Source: a virus. Taken from it: a DNA stretch of 64,000 nucleotides. The stretch's first letter is position 1, and every line of letters begins with the position of its first letter. Below are positions 26,354 to 36,540 of the stretch, piece after piece. The stretch lies in the IMG/VR virus record IMGVR_UViG_3300042987_002221, positions 1 to 64,000 of that record; one strand, given 5' to 3'. A program made the translations under genes and the position numbers. Below the pieces are notes generated by a model that worked only from the letters and a program-made list of their open reading frames with translations, ran no database searches and was not told the DNA's origin.

Positions 26354-27165
26354 ATGATTATACTATCCCAAATTGGTTTCCAATCTATATATGGATCTTT
26401 TTCTGAATCAGTTTGCATATGAAAAGTTAATCCATTGATGGGAGTAACTCCTAACACACCTCTTTGTGTAAACATATAATTTAATGATTTGTTTTCTAAA
26501 TCAATGACGTTTCCATTTATAATTTTTTTTCTAATCAAGTCGTAAAAAACATCATATAAATCTAAATGTTGTACAAATTGATGTTGACTAGTTAAAAAAC
26601 TGCAACTAGTGTCATAAACCTGACACCAATAACTGTGCTTACCTAATTCAATTAATCTAGGTACAGACCTACCTTTGTAATTTCTCATAAAATCAGGATC
26701 TATGTATGGGCAGATAATTGGATGTGTATTGTAGTTTTGATATAATTGGTAAAACATATCAATTGAATGATAAAGTGCTGGCTCAGTAAAAATATAATCA
26801 TCTTGTACTTGATAAACTAAATTTGAACCATTGTCTTTTAACCATTCATAACAATATTGAATACTGTTAGCTATGCCTGCTTTGTTTAAATGTTCGACTT
26901 CAATACTTAATTGTTCTGATATGTTTTTTTCAACGCAATTATCAATATATGTTTTTAACTCGTCAGAACAATCGTCTGCAAAAATTTTAACCTCGTGAAA
27001 AGTTTTAGGCTCTTTGTTAATACAAAAATTAATAGAATTCAAAAAAGATACCAAAGATTTTTTTGATAGTTCAGTCCTGTTATCGGTGCAAAATCTTTTA
27101 TTACCTTGGTAACTTCTTACATCACACATCTGAAGAGCATAATTGATTTTGATTTTTTCGTTCAT
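26350..27165 (-). CDS. Putative glycosyltransferase
   Basis: 271 residues. VKIFADDCSDELKTYI and NLVYQVQDDYIF (Q-D-D at 121-123) look like the nucleotide and metal sites of a GT-A enzyme; HLNKAGIANSIQYCYEWLK lies between them as in GT2 proteins. The C-terminal part is less familiar. ATGA overlaps on both sides show tight coupling with the FkbM methyltransferase and the next transferase. Confidence 0.65.
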   Translation of the reverse strand: MNEKIKINYALQMCDVRSYQGNKRFCTDNRTELSKKSLVSFLNSINFCINKEPKTFHEVKIFADDCSDELKTYIDNCVEKNISEQLSIEVEHLNKAGIANSIQYCYEWLKDNGSNLVYQVQDDYIFTEPALYHSIDMFYQLYQNYNTHPIICPYIDPDFMRNYKGRSVPRLIELGKHSYWCQVYDTSCSFLTSQHQFVQHLDLYDVFYDLIRKKIINGNVIDLENKSLNYMFTQRGVLGVTPINGLTFHMQTDSEKDPYIDWKPIWDSIII

Positions 27166-27893
27166 TTGCTTATTCCTAAAATGTTATTGCCTATAATCTC
27201 TATACTGTAATTCAATTGATTAAAAATAGATTCTAATTCTTCTTTAATTGAACGATTATTATCAAAGTATTCTACGAAAATTACAGGTTTGAAACGTTCA
27301 ATAGTTGTTTTTGCACCTTGTAGTACATCAATATCCATTCCTTCAACATCAACTTTAATGAGATCAATATTTGTTATATTGAAACCATTTACAAATGCGT
27401 CTAATGTACAAAGATCAATGATGGATCGGTCAGATTTTTCATTTATAGTGTCGTTAACTAAACTGAAAGTTCCAAAATCATTTGGTTGATTGTAATTAGG
27501 TTCTAAGAATTCTATTCTAGAATTTTCTTTCCCCAATGCCATGTTATACGCATGTACATTGAATAAATTGTTGATTGCTAAATTACCACATAGCATTTGA
27601 AAAACTAATCGTTGTGGTTCAAAACTATAAATTTTACCATTTGGAAAGTAAGTTGACATCCAAGTAGTGAATGCACCTATGTTTGCTCCAATATCAAATA
27701 TGATTGGTTTTTCAATGTGACGAATAGCATTTATACATGCATTTGCTTCTACTGTGCAAATATTACCATGATCTAAAATGAATTGTCCATTACCAACCAT
27801 ATTTTGATTGTGGTCAAATCTATTAACAATCATTAATCCTTGATCAGAAGAAACTAAAACGTTTCTTCTGATTTTGTCAGAGACATGCCACAT
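27162..27893 (-). CDS. FkbM-family methyltransferase
   Basis: 243 residues. The SAM site FDIGANIGAFT (66-76), IYSFEPQ and IDLIKVDVEGMDIDVL are the three diagnostic blocks. FkbM enzymes O-methylate sugars or small molecules, so this probably methylates a hydroxyl on the glycan built by the neighbouring transferases. The ATG follows the previous stop directly (TAATATG), without a clear Shine-Dalgarno, suggesting coupled translation. Confidence 0.85.
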   Translation of the reverse strand: MWHVSDKIRRNVLVSSDQGLMIVNRFDHNQNMVGNGQFILDHGNICTVEANACINAIRHIEKPIIFDIGANIGAFTTWMSTYFPNGKIYSFEPQRLVFQMLCGNLAINNLFNVHAYNMALGKENSRIEFLEPNYNQPNDFGTFSLVNDTINEKSDRSIIDLCTLDAFVNGFNITNIDLIKVDVEGMDIDVLQGAKTTIERFKPVIFVEYFDNNRSIKEELESIFNQLNYSIEIIGNNILGISK

Positions 27894-27894
27894 A

Positions 27895-28491
27895 TTAAAC
27901 TAAATGTTCAAATCTACCTGGTTTGTGAACACGTATAAAAATGTTCAATGTCTCGCATATGTTTGACATTGTGTTTAGTTTAATATCTAGTTCTTTGTTT
28001 CCCATCATACCTTGTTCTACTTGTGAACTCCAATAAGGAATAATGTTATATGTAGCATCATATACGTCTAAATCTACCGAATGATAAATTCCAAATGTAC
28101 TTTCACTTAGTCCACGTTGAATAGTGTCATAGTTAAACTTTTGATCAAACATTTTAAATGTTTTAGCAGAAAGAGGTCGTACATGAGTATAATCATCCCA
28201 AAACAAATCACAACGATGATGTGGTACACAAATATACCATTCTGCTTTATCTTGACTAACACGATACATTTCTTTGATTATATTGGTAAAAACTTTGGGA
28301 TTTTGACCTAAATGTTCTAAGATGTTATCACAAGTAATTTTTGTAAAAAAGTTGTCTTCAAATGGCCAGGGTGTTTGATCTAAATCAAGTACTTGATCTG
28401 GATTACATTTTGGTTCAATGTCAACATTCCAATGGTCAAATAACTTTTTAAAACCACAGCCCATGTTTAGTTTTGTCGATTCTGGTGTCAT
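27895..28491 (-). CDS. SAM-dependent methyltransferase-like protein
   Basis: 198 residues. LNMGCGFKK is a SAM-binding loop, DLDQTPWPFEDNFF and DNILEHLGQNP are the type 11 methyltransferase motifs, and VPHHRCDLFWDDYTHVRPLS matches the substrate-side region often seen in glycan loci. AAGGA lies about ten bases before the start. Target unknown; a sugar-related substrate is likely from context. Confidence 0.75.
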   Translation of the reverse strand: MTPESTKLNMGCGFKKLFDHWNVDIEPKCNPDQVLDLDQTPWPFEDNFFTKITCDNILEHLGQNPKVFTNIIKEMYRVSQDKAEWYICVPHHRCDLFWDDYTHVRPLSAKTFKMFDQKFNYDTIQRGLSESTFGIYHSVDLDVYDATYNIIPYWSSQVEQGMMGNKELDIKLNTMSNICETLNIFIRVHKPGRFEHLV

Positions 28492-28493
28492 AT

Positions 28494-29156
28494 TTATTTT
28501 TTCCTTACTTTAATAATTGTTTCGCCTGGTAAATCATATGCATAAAATCCAGTTTGGATAATTGCAACGTCATCTGCCTTAATCATTACATCTGCACTCT
28601 CGTATATACCCCTATCTAACACGTTGGTAAATAATTTTCTTGCTGATGCAGGATCTATAGAATATGCATGTGCCCTGTTAATAAAATTCCAATTTTGATT
28701 AATTGCACTGAAGCCAGGAATAATATTGTCATATTTTTTTGGATTTCTCAAATCATCTTGCGAACCCAAATAAACTATCCCGTTGTAAATTTCATGTCTT
28801 GTGTAGGGTTTTACCATTATTGCATCATGCTCTAAAATTACCAATGGTTGGTCTTGTTCCATACATTTGACCCACAATGAAATATGGCTTAAACTACAGG
28901 CAACCTCTGCTAAACTTTGATAATGATCAGTAATTTTTAACCACTTATACCAACTTTGATTTTTGATATGTTCCGGCACAATAATTTCTTTTCCTGTGCC
29001 ATCGAAACCTTCATACAATGAAGCATTGTAATTTATCTTTTTACAACTTTCTAAACATCTGTTTGCAAGTTCAACGGAAAGTTGGTTATTAGGCACATGA
29101 ATGATATATGCCTGAGAAACGTCTAGATTGTAACTGTGATAGAATAAATTTTTCAT
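28494..29156 (-). CDS. GT25-family glycosyltransferase
   Basis: The ATG at 29156 forms an ATGA overlap with the upstream stop; an in-frame ATG five codons earlier is also possible. The 220-residue product has AYIIHVPNN near the start, AEVACSLSHISLW (83-95) and LVILEHDAI with E-H-D at 109-111, all diagnostic of GT25 LPS-type transferases. NRAHAYSIDPASARKLF is the expected downstream block. The family often adds galactose or glucose to LPS; specificity is not readable here. Confidence 0.8.
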   Translation of the reverse strand: MKNLFYHSYNLDVSQAYIIHVPNNQLSVELANRCLESCKKINYNASLYEGFDGTGKEIIVPEHIKNQSWYKWLKITDHYQSLAEVACSLSHISLWVKCMEQDQPLVILEHDAIMVKPYTRHEIYNGIVYLGSQDDLRNPKKYDNIIPGFSAINQNWNFINRAHAYSIDPASARKLFTNVLDRGIYESADVMIKADDVAIIQTGFYAYDLPGETIIKVRKK

Positions 29157-30334
29157 AGTAAAGTTAAACATTTAGTTATTGCACCTGACCAATCACATGG
29201 ATAATCCTGATGTATGCAATATGCATTATCATACCATTCTGATTTGCCTAAATCTTGATTATGATTCCATGTAAAATATGCAGCAGCATGAATTAATACT
29301 ATTGTTTTTATGCCTAAAGCTGAGGCAGCATGACTAATACTGGTATCGCAAGTAACCACTACATCGCATGTACTTATTAAAGCTAATGTATCTTCCCAAG
29401 AATCAAAATTGATATATCTTATAGCATCATGAGTTTCATCAATTTCTTTTTGTAAATTAATTACTTCTCCATAATTTTGTAATTTACTTGCAAGTTCATG
29501 TAGTGGTAATTTTCTTAGATTTGTTTCAACATGAGTCTTTTCTCCCTGAACACATAATCCTATTCTTTTTTTAGTTTTGGGATATATGTTGTTGTACATT
29601 TCTATTAGACTAGAATCTGCGGTTAAGTAGGTAGATGATGTAGGCTGTTCAATACCCAACACATACGCCAAACTCATTATTGGTATCAGGTAAATATCGT
29701 TGTCAAATTTGTTCAATTCTGTCATTGGTTTGATGTCAAAATTTCTACAAAAAGTTTTAGTTAGTCCTGTGCCATCGTAATATAATTCATCGCATAGTTC
29801 TTTTAGCATGGGTATATATCTAGCAAAAATTATTTGATCTCCAAAACCAGATTCTTCTGCTATTACCAATGTTTTTACTTTAGAACCTTTCCAAAGTTTA
29901 TATCTATAGTTAGGTTCTCTTTTCCACCAATATGAATTAGTCCTAGCTTGTTCAGTAATTGCAAATGCTTCTTTGGTTTTACCTTCTTTATGTAAAAACC
30001 AACTAAGTGCCAAACATCTAGTTGGATCATCTGAAATTTCTTTTGCTGTGTTATATGCTTCTTCATGACGATTAAGATATCGTAAAAAATTAGCTTTGTC
30101 ACGTTTTAGTTCAAAACTATCGTTCACTTGAAGGTTTTCTTGTAGTTCTAATACTTTAAATGCATTTGGAACATCATTGGATAAAAAATAACACATTCTC
30201 ATGTTTGCGTAAATTTTATCCAAAATTATTGGATTTGAAATAAATTCAGAAGTCATTTTTAAAACTTGTGCTGAATCTTTATAGCGTTTGTTTTCAAACA
30301 AAAACTTAGCACCTTCAATTAAATTATCTAACAT
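29153..30334 (-). CDS. TPR-containing glycosyltransferase-like protein
   Basis: 393 residues. Roughly the first 150 are helical repeats of TPR type (AYNTAKEISDDPTRCLALSW). The rest has a GT-B opening (EESGFGDQIIFARYIPML) and a GT9/GT41-like donor block (VVTCDTSISHAASALGIK then WYDNAYCIHQ). It resembles a second TPR transferase 3 kb upstream in the operon. Such fusions often modify proteins or bind repetitive acceptors. No Shine-Dalgarno is evident and no late promoter is adjacent. Confidence 0.7.
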   Translation of the reverse strand: MLDNLIEGAKFLFENKRYKDSAQVLKMTSEFISNPIILDKIYANMRMCYFLSNDVPNAFKVLELQENLQVNDSFELKRDKANFLRYLNRHEEAYNTAKEISDDPTRCLALSWFLHKEGKTKEAFAITEQARTNSYWWKREPNYRYKLWKGSKVKTLVIAEESGFGDQIIFARYIPMLKELCDELYYDGTGLTKTFCRNFDIKPMTELNKFDNDIYLIPIMSLAYVLGIEQPTSSTYLTADSSLIEMYNNIYPKTKKRIGLCVQGEKTHVETNLRKLPLHELASKLQNYGEVINLQKEIDETHDAIRYINFDSWEDTLALISTCDVVVTCDTSISHAASALGIKTIVLIHAAAYFTWNHNQDLGKSEWYDNAYCIHQDYPCDWSGAITKCLTLL

Positions 30335-30353
30335 AATATTTTTGGTATGTAAA

Positions 30354-30938
30354 TTACAATTTTTGTAAAACTATCTCTATTGCACTTTCTGAAAAAGTAT
30401 ATCTTGTTTGATCAACACCGTGTATAGATTTGTAATATAGATTATCTAGTAATTCTATTTTTTTAATTGATACTTGATTTTTGACTGTAGAAAGCAAATC
30501 AAAAATGTTAATGCTTTTTGGGCTCCAAGATTTGTCTTTGTTTATAGTAAATGAAAATTTATGATCGCCGTTAAAAGCAGAGGGCCACATTTGTTGTTCG
30601 TATAAATCTTCATCTGGAACAGTAATGATCAAATATCCTTTACTTTTAATAACTCTTAGCCAATTTTTCAATGCTATATGCGGGGCCAACATATGTTCTA
30701 AACAATGACTGCTAACAGCAAAATCAAATAAATTATCTGGAACATCAACCAAATATTGTGCATCACCGTGCTGTATATCCCATGAATCAATGTGTTGTAT
30801 TAATGGGAAAAACTCTTTATATTTTTCTAAGCTATCTTCACCTGCACCTATATCAATTCCCCTACCTACAAAATATTCTCTAGTAAAACGTGAATCGTTT
30901 AACCGTCTTATAACAGACTTTTGCATTTCATTAGCCAT
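30354..30938 (-). CDS. SAM-dependent methyltransferase
   Basis: 194 residues. RGIDIGAGED (26-35) is the SAM loop, DIQHGDAQYLVDVPDNLFD gives the acidic and binding region, and VSSHCLEHMLAPHIAL with GYLIITVPDED completes the class I pattern. The start follows the previous stop within two bases, so translation is probably coupled. A glycan-modifying role is inferred from the locus. Confidence 0.8.
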   Translation of the reverse strand: MANEMQKSVIRRLNDSRFTREYFVGRGIDIGAGEDSLEKYKEFFPLIQHIDSWDIQHGDAQYLVDVPDNLFDFAVSSHCLEHMLAPHIALKNWLRVIKSKGYLIITVPDEDLYEQQMWPSAFNGDHKFSFTINKDKSWSPKSINIFDLLSTVKNQVSIKKIELLDNLYYKSIHGVDQTRYTFSESAIEIVLQKL

Positions 30939-30939
30939 A

Positions 30940-31524
30940 TTATTGTTTGAAGTTGTAAGATAGACTTATTCTAATGTCACTAGATTCATGCCTTTCTACT
31001 GCATGAAGAAGATAGCTAGGAAATACAAGCAATGTACCTGGAATACTTTTGCATATTATTTGATCTACGGTTTGTTGATTTTTGTTTGTTTTGTTAACAT
31101 AGTACATATTACTTATTGGACTATTAAAAAACACTCTTGCACCATCTTCACTGCAGGTCAAAATATAAATTGCTGATACTACACTTGTTGGATGAACATG
31201 ATTTTCTTGAAAGTCATTTCGTTCATAGATATTAAACCAAGAACCATTGTTAGATAAAGATGATGTATCAATGTCTGCTTTTGTGCAGTATTCAATGATT
31301 TGATCTTTTACCCAATTGTTTAAATTAGCAAACTTGTTATCACGAAAAATTTCATATTTGCCATTACTGGTGTTATATGTTTTATTTGATAACCAACCTT
31401 GCCCACCTGATTCAACAGTTTGTTTTAGTTTAATGCAATGACTAACTAACTCTTGTTGTATTTCAAGATGAGTAGGATTGGATGCAGATCCTACCAAAGT
31501 GGGAAAAAATAAATTTATATCCAT
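30940..31524 (-). CDS. Putative 2OG-Fe(II) oxygenase
   Basis: 194 residues. ENHVHPTSVVSAIYIL supplies candidate iron ligands His109/His111, LLVFPSYLLHAVERH the distal His174, and SDIRISLSYNF an Arg for 2-oxoglutarate. This is the double-stranded beta-helix layout of the phage and bacterial 2OG oxygenase group with H-V-H in place of HxD. It probably hydroxylates a protein or sugar in this pathway. It overlaps the upstream sulfotransferase gene by 10 bases. Confidence 0.75.
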   Translation of the reverse strand: MDINLFFPTLVGSASNPTHLEIQQELVSHCIKLKQTVESGGQGWLSNKTYNTSNGKYEIFRDNKFANLNNWVKDQIIEYCTKADIDTSSLSNNGSWFNIYERNDFQENHVHPTSVVSAIYILTCSEDGARVFFNSPISNMYYVNKTNKNQQTVDQIICKSIPGTLLVFPSYLLHAVERHESSDIRISLSYNFKQ

Positions 31525-32309
31525 GCATTCCAGAAGATTTCTCTGTTGTATTGCTCGTATAAATCTAACCCTAAATACTCAACACAATTTACAGTTGTCT
31601 TGTTAATTTCTGGTTTAATTCTGTGTAAGTTTGGTAGTCCCACTGCATGATCGTTATACATTTCATCTTGTTTTATGTTTTGAAAATCATGATCAAAATG
31701 AGGTATTTCAAAGAAATCATATATTCTTCTTGTTTGTGCTTTAGGGCTACTGCAATACCTATTGTAGTCTACAAACAAAAACCTATCTAAGTAACCCATT
31801 ATTATTGCATCTTTGATATGTCTATGTGCAATTCCCATAGCACCATCTGGACCTGCATAGTAATATGCTCTACCTGCGATACTTGAACCTTCTCTTAGAG
31901 AGAGGTCGGCCCTTGTAAAGAACAATGGATTTTCTTTCCGTAGACGTTCAAAGCTGGCTAATATTTCTGCAGGATTTCTGACACATACAATAATTTTAAC
32001 CTGACATTGCATTACTTCTTCAACTGCGGCTAGTATTGGAATCCAACCTCTGTCCTTGTCAAAAATTATAGGCTTATTGATATGTGAGTAATAACCCTGT
32101 AGTATACCTGTTAGTACGCCTTTTTTTGCATCATAGTTGGGGTATTCTTGATTAGATTCAATAGAACCCCAATTAGCGTTTACAGTCCCAAAAATAGATG
32201 CAAGTGAACTAACTGCTTCTCCATGAATATTGGGATTCTGTTTTAGAATATTTGTGATTAGTGTAGATCCTGAGCGTGGCAAGCCTGAAATAAAATGTAA
32301 AGTTTTCAT
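31515..32309 (-). CDS. Sulfotransferase
   Basis: 264 residues. The PAPS phosphosulfate loop GLPRSGSTLI is at 9-18, and the 3'-phosphate segment VCVRNPAEILASF ends near residue 120 with Arg111 and Ser119. It shares SGLPRSGSTL and a late HDF-x-NI-x-x-DE-M block with the other sulfotransferase of this operon, so the two are paralogues. GAAGGA precedes the ATG. Two copies suggest two different acceptors or positions. Confidence 0.85.
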   Translation of the reverse strand: MKTLHFISGLPRSGSTLITNILKQNPNIHGEAVSSLASIFGTVNANWGSIESNQEYPNYDAKKGVLTGILQGYYSHINKPIIFDKDRGWIPILAAVEEVMQCQVKIIVCVRNPAEILASFERLRKENPLFFTRADLSLREGSSIAGRAYYYAGPDGAMGIAHRHIKDAIIMGYLDRFLFVDYNRYCSSPKAQTRRIYDFFEIPHFDHDFQNIKQDEMYNDHAVGLPNLHRIKPEINKTTVNCVEYLGLDLYEQYNREIFWNAWI

Positions 32310-32337
32310 TGATATCCTTCAAAAGTTACAAGTTTAT

Positions 32338-33390
32338 TTACTCTTGTTTAGGTTCTTGATTAATTTTTTGAGGATAAAGTTTGTGTAGTTCTTCCTTTAA
32401 TTCAGTAAATGTTTCTTCCCACTTGCTAAATTTTTTCTGTCTAAACACAACTGTATTTTCAGTATACCATGGACTATGTTTATCTCCGTATGCCCAAACA
32501 TGATATGGAAGAATAGGAACTATAACCCAAGTTGGCTTGCCCATTGCAGAAGCCAAATGAGCTATACTTGTGCATGATGATATTACTAAGTCTAGGTTCT
32601 CAATACATGCTGCTGTGTCTTCCCAACTTATCAATATATGATTTAAATCACTGATACCTTCTGGAAGTTCTCTTAGATCGCTATCACGTTGTAGTGAATA
32701 CCATTGACAATGTGGAAATTCTTTTTGAATTTTGATTAACATTTCTGGTGGAAATATTCTAAATTGTTGATGTTCAAATTTAGGATTGCCACTCCAACGA
32801 ATACCTATTTTTGGTTTGTCACCTTTGATTAGTTCTTTCCAAACTTGAACGCTTTCTGGTTTTGCAAAAATATATGGTTCGTTGGGTATAGTATCAACAG
32901 TATGACCAAACATCCAACTACAACTAAAACCAGGAACCCAAAAATCGTGATGTGTTGATTGTACTTCTTGCAATGTTATACAAGCTGTTACACCTGGAAT
33001 ACGCATGAAGATTGAATGTACAGTTTTATCACAACATAGTATACATTTTCCCCCACGCCGCCAGACTTCTGTTGCAAACCTAGCTTGTATGATGTTATCG
33101 CCGTATCCTGCTTCTAAGTTGATAATAACAGTTTTATCAGTTAAATCTGTTCCATCCCAAATTGGTTTAGTGGTATGAAGTTTTGGAGAACCATAAACGT
33201 TAAGTGATCTTCCGTATTCTAAGCATTGAAACCCTTCTTGCCATTTACCTTGATTGATGAGAAACCAACCACGGTTAAATTTAGCTCTACGATCAGTTGG
33301 ATCGATACGTTCAAGTTCTTCTGCAATTTTCCAACCATCTTCAAATCTACCACGAATCATTAAATTAAGTTCTTGGTCAATTAAATGCAT
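32338..33390 (-). CDS. TPR/GT9-like glycosyltransferase
   Basis: 350 residues. About 70 N-terminal residues are TPR-like (RGRFEDGWKIAEELERIDP, then FNRGWFLINQGKWQEGFQCL). A GT-B domain follows: INLEAGYGDNIIQARFA, PKIGIRWSGNP and VISSCTSIAHLASAMGKPT, as in GT9 and OGT-like proteins. It is the first gene of the glycan part of the island and has its own late promoter and a GAGGA ribosome site. Position just after two giant Ser/Thr-rich proteins makes fibre glycosylation a reasonable hypothesis. Confidence 0.75.
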   Translation of the reverse strand: MHLIDQELNLMIRGRFEDGWKIAEELERIDPTDRRAKFNRGWFLINQGKWQEGFQCLEYGRSLNVYGSPKLHTTKPIWDGTDLTDKTVIINLEAGYGDNIIQARFATEVWRRGGKCILCCDKTVHSIFMRIPGVTACITLQEVQSTHHDFWVPGFSCSWMFGHTVDTIPNEPYIFAKPESVQVWKELIKGDKPKIGIRWSGNPKFEHQQFRIFPPEMLIKIQKEFPHCQWYSLQRDSDLRELPEGISDLNHILISWEDTAACIENLDLVISSCTSIAHLASAMGKPTWVIVPILPYHVWAYGDKHSPWYTENTVVFRQKKFSKWEETFTELKEELHKLYPQKINQEPKQE

Positions 33391-33413
33391 TTAAAATCCT
33401 CATAAATAAATAC

Positions 33414-33421
33414 TATTTATA
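33414..33421 (-). promoter_or_regulatory. Perfect T4-type late promoter octamer (minus strand)
   Basis: The minus strand reads TATAAATA in the gap between the smaller RCC1 gene and the glycan operon. The predicted leader of about 18 bases retains GAGGA before the ATG at 33390. Confidence 0.65.
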
Positions 33422-33432
33422 ATTCATATTAA

Positions 33433-36400
33433 TTATGAAAATATTCCAAAAGTTGTGTTTCCGCCTGTACTAACCATAGTCCAACTACTTGTTCCTATTT
33501 GTACTGGACTTGACCTATTGATTGTAGTGTTGTCACCTATTTGTCCGAAATTATTACGTCCCCATGTAAACAAAGCATTGTCACTACGAATTGCCGCGGT
33601 AAAAGAAAATCCAGCATTCACACTTGTCCAACTACTTGTTCCGATTTGTATTGGACTTGATCTATTAAACGTAGTGTTGTCTCCTACTTGACCGAAAACG
33701 TTTTCTCCCCATATAAATAGCAGTGAATCACTTCGTATAGCGGCAGTATGGTTCTCTCCTGCGGTTTCGGACACCCAACTGTTTGTACCTACCTGTGCTG
33801 GACTAGAAACACTTGATAAAATGTTTTCACCGACCTGTACTGGACTTGATATATTGTTACCACTAGTTCCGATTCCCAATTGACCATATCCCCTAGCTCC
33901 CCAGGTAAATAAAATATTATCGCTACGAATTGCTGCTGTATGAGTTCCTCCGGCACTTACCGTAGTCCAACTACTTGTTCCTATTTGTACTGGACTTGAC
34001 CTGTTGGCTGTTGCATTGTCACCTAATTGTCCCGAAATCCACAAACCCCAAGTAAATAATGCGCCGTCTGATCTAATTGCAGCGGTGTGAGTGCCACCTG
34101 CACTCACTGATGTCCAACTACTGGTTCCTATTTGTACTGGACTTGACCTGTCAATAGTAGAATCATTTCCTAATCTACCTGAACTACCTACTCCCCATGT
34201 AAATAAAATATTGTCGTTGCGAATTGCTGCTGTATGAGTTCCTCCAGCACTTACTGTAATCCAACTGCCGGTACCTATTTGTACTGGACTTGACCTGTCA
34301 ATAGTAGAATCATTTCCTAATCTACCTGAACTACCTACTCCCCATGTAAATAAAATATTGTCGCTGCGAATTGCTGCTGTATGAGTTCCTCCAGCACTTA
34401 CCGTAATCCAACTGTCGATACCTATTTGTACTGGACTTGACCTGTTGGCTGTTGCATTGTCACCTAGTTGCCCAAATCTATTATATCCCCAAGTAAATAA
34501 AGCACCATCAATTCTTAATGCAGTAGTGTGTGCTGCTCCTGCACTTATAGTAGTCCAACTACTTGCACCAATTTGAATTGGACTTGATCTATTGGTTGTG
34601 CCGTCACCTAATCTACCTAATGTTCCTAAACCCCAAGTAAATAATCTCCCATCAACTCTAATAGCACCAGTATGAAATACACCAGCACCTACTGATGTCC
34701 AACTACTTGTGCCTATTTGTATTGGACTGGATCTGTCGGTTGTTGTTCCGTCACCTAATCTACCTGAACTACCTGCTCCCCAAGTAAATAAAGCTCCGTC
34801 ACTTCGTATGGCAGCAGTATGGACATTACCTGCACTTACTGTGGTCCAACTATAAACATCAGTACATGTGCCTAATTGTCCTGATGTATTTAATCCCCAG
34901 GTAAATAAAATATTGTCACTACGAATTGCTGCTGTATGAGAACCACCTCCGCTCACGCTAATCCAACTGCTTGTTCCTATTTGTACTGGACTTGATTTGT
35001 CCACAGTAGTTTCATCACCTAATCTACCGTTAGCTCCCCAACCCCAAGTAAATAGTTTTCTATTGGCTGCTATTGCAGCAGTATGATACTGTCCGGCGCT
35101 AACACTAATCCAACAGCTTGTGCCAACCTGTACTGGACTTGACCTGTTAACATTAGAATTATCTCCCAATCTACCATTTGCTCCGAATCCCCAAGTAAAT
35201 AATCTTCCTCCTAATAATATACCAACAGTATGCGCTTGTCCTACACTTACATTTGCCCAACTATTTGTACCAATTTGTACTGGGCTTGATCTGTTAGTTG
35301 TAGTATCATCGCCTAATTGTCCGTCAAGATTTCTTCCCCATGTAAATAGTAATCTATCATTACGAATTGCTGCAACATGACTTGGTCCTGCACTTACTGA
35401 AACCCAACTGTTTGTTCCTATTTGCGAAGGGGTTGATCTATTAACAGTTGTAAAACCTATTAGTACCGGACTTGATCTGTTAACAGTGTTTAAATCACCT
35501 AATCTACCGGATGATCCTAATCCCCATGTGTATACCGTGTTATTGTTAAGTAAGGCTAACGTGTGAAATCCACCTGAACTTGTTACGGTCCAATTACTGG
35601 ATCCTATTACTACAGGACTTGATCTATCAATAGTGGAGTTATTTCCTAACCTACCGTTAGTTCCTGTTCCCCATGCAAATATTAAATTTGCTGTTGTAAT
35701 TGCTGTTGCAAAATTTACTCCAGCACTAACCTTACACCATGTATTTGCACCAACTTGCACAGGGCTACATCTATCCCCGCTGCTTAATCCAATACCTAAT
35801 TGACCAAATGAGCCTGCCCCCCATGTAAATAGTAAATTATCCTGTCTTATTCCTGTGCTAAAAAAACTACCAAGGCTTGCGCTTATATCTACCCAATTAT
35901 TAGATCCTATTTGTACTGGACTTGACCTATTTATTACAGTACCATCACCTAATTGCCCTGAACCACCGTTCCCCCAAGCCCAAAGTTTATTTGTATCACT
36001 AATAGCCAGTATATGGTCTCTTCCTGCACTTACTTTTGTCCAATTATTGGTGCCGACTTGCACTGGACTTGATCTATTTGTAGTGTCACCTAAGCCTAAT
36101 TGTCCACTATCATTAGATCCCCAAGTAAATAATTTATTAGAAAGTAATCCTGCTGCTACTGTTCTTCCTGCACTTACAGATGTCCAACTACTTGTACCTA
36201 TTTGAATTGGACTTGATTTATCTACAGTAGTTCCATCACCTAATTGTCCTGATGCATTTGCTCCCCAAACAAATAATGATCCATCATTACGAACGGCTAA
36301 ATTCCAATTTAAACCGGCACTTACACTTGTCCAGCTACTAGCGCCAATTTGAATTGGGCTAGATTCACTGACTGTACTGGCGTTACCTAATGCACCACTT

Positions 36401-36540
36401 GTACCTACTCCCCAAGTAAATAGTGAACCATCGCTGCGTATTGCTGCTGAATGACAGTATCCTGCACTTATAGTATTCCAACTTGTAGGAATGCTTCCTA
36501 ATTTTCCATAATTATTTTGTCCCCATGCATAAAGGAAAAA
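33433..36540 (-). repeat. RCC1-coding tandem repeat array (about 150-base units)
   Basis: Units of about 150 bases recur with near-identical stretches, for example sequences encoding SSPVQIGTSSW and HTAAIRSDN. Neighbouring units around 34120-34440 are almost identical over more than 100 bases, which points to recent duplication or gene conversion. Confidence 0.8.

Noticed and set aside
28491-28498. AATAAATA on the minus strand next to the methyltransferase start at 28491
   Set aside because: It overlaps the start codon and a good AAGGA site lies upstream, so a promoter here would remove the start.
33423-33439. TTCATA/TATGAA inverted repeat as a terminator for the smaller RCC1 gene
   Set aside because: The stem has only six AT-rich pairs without a T run in the right place, so it was not listed.
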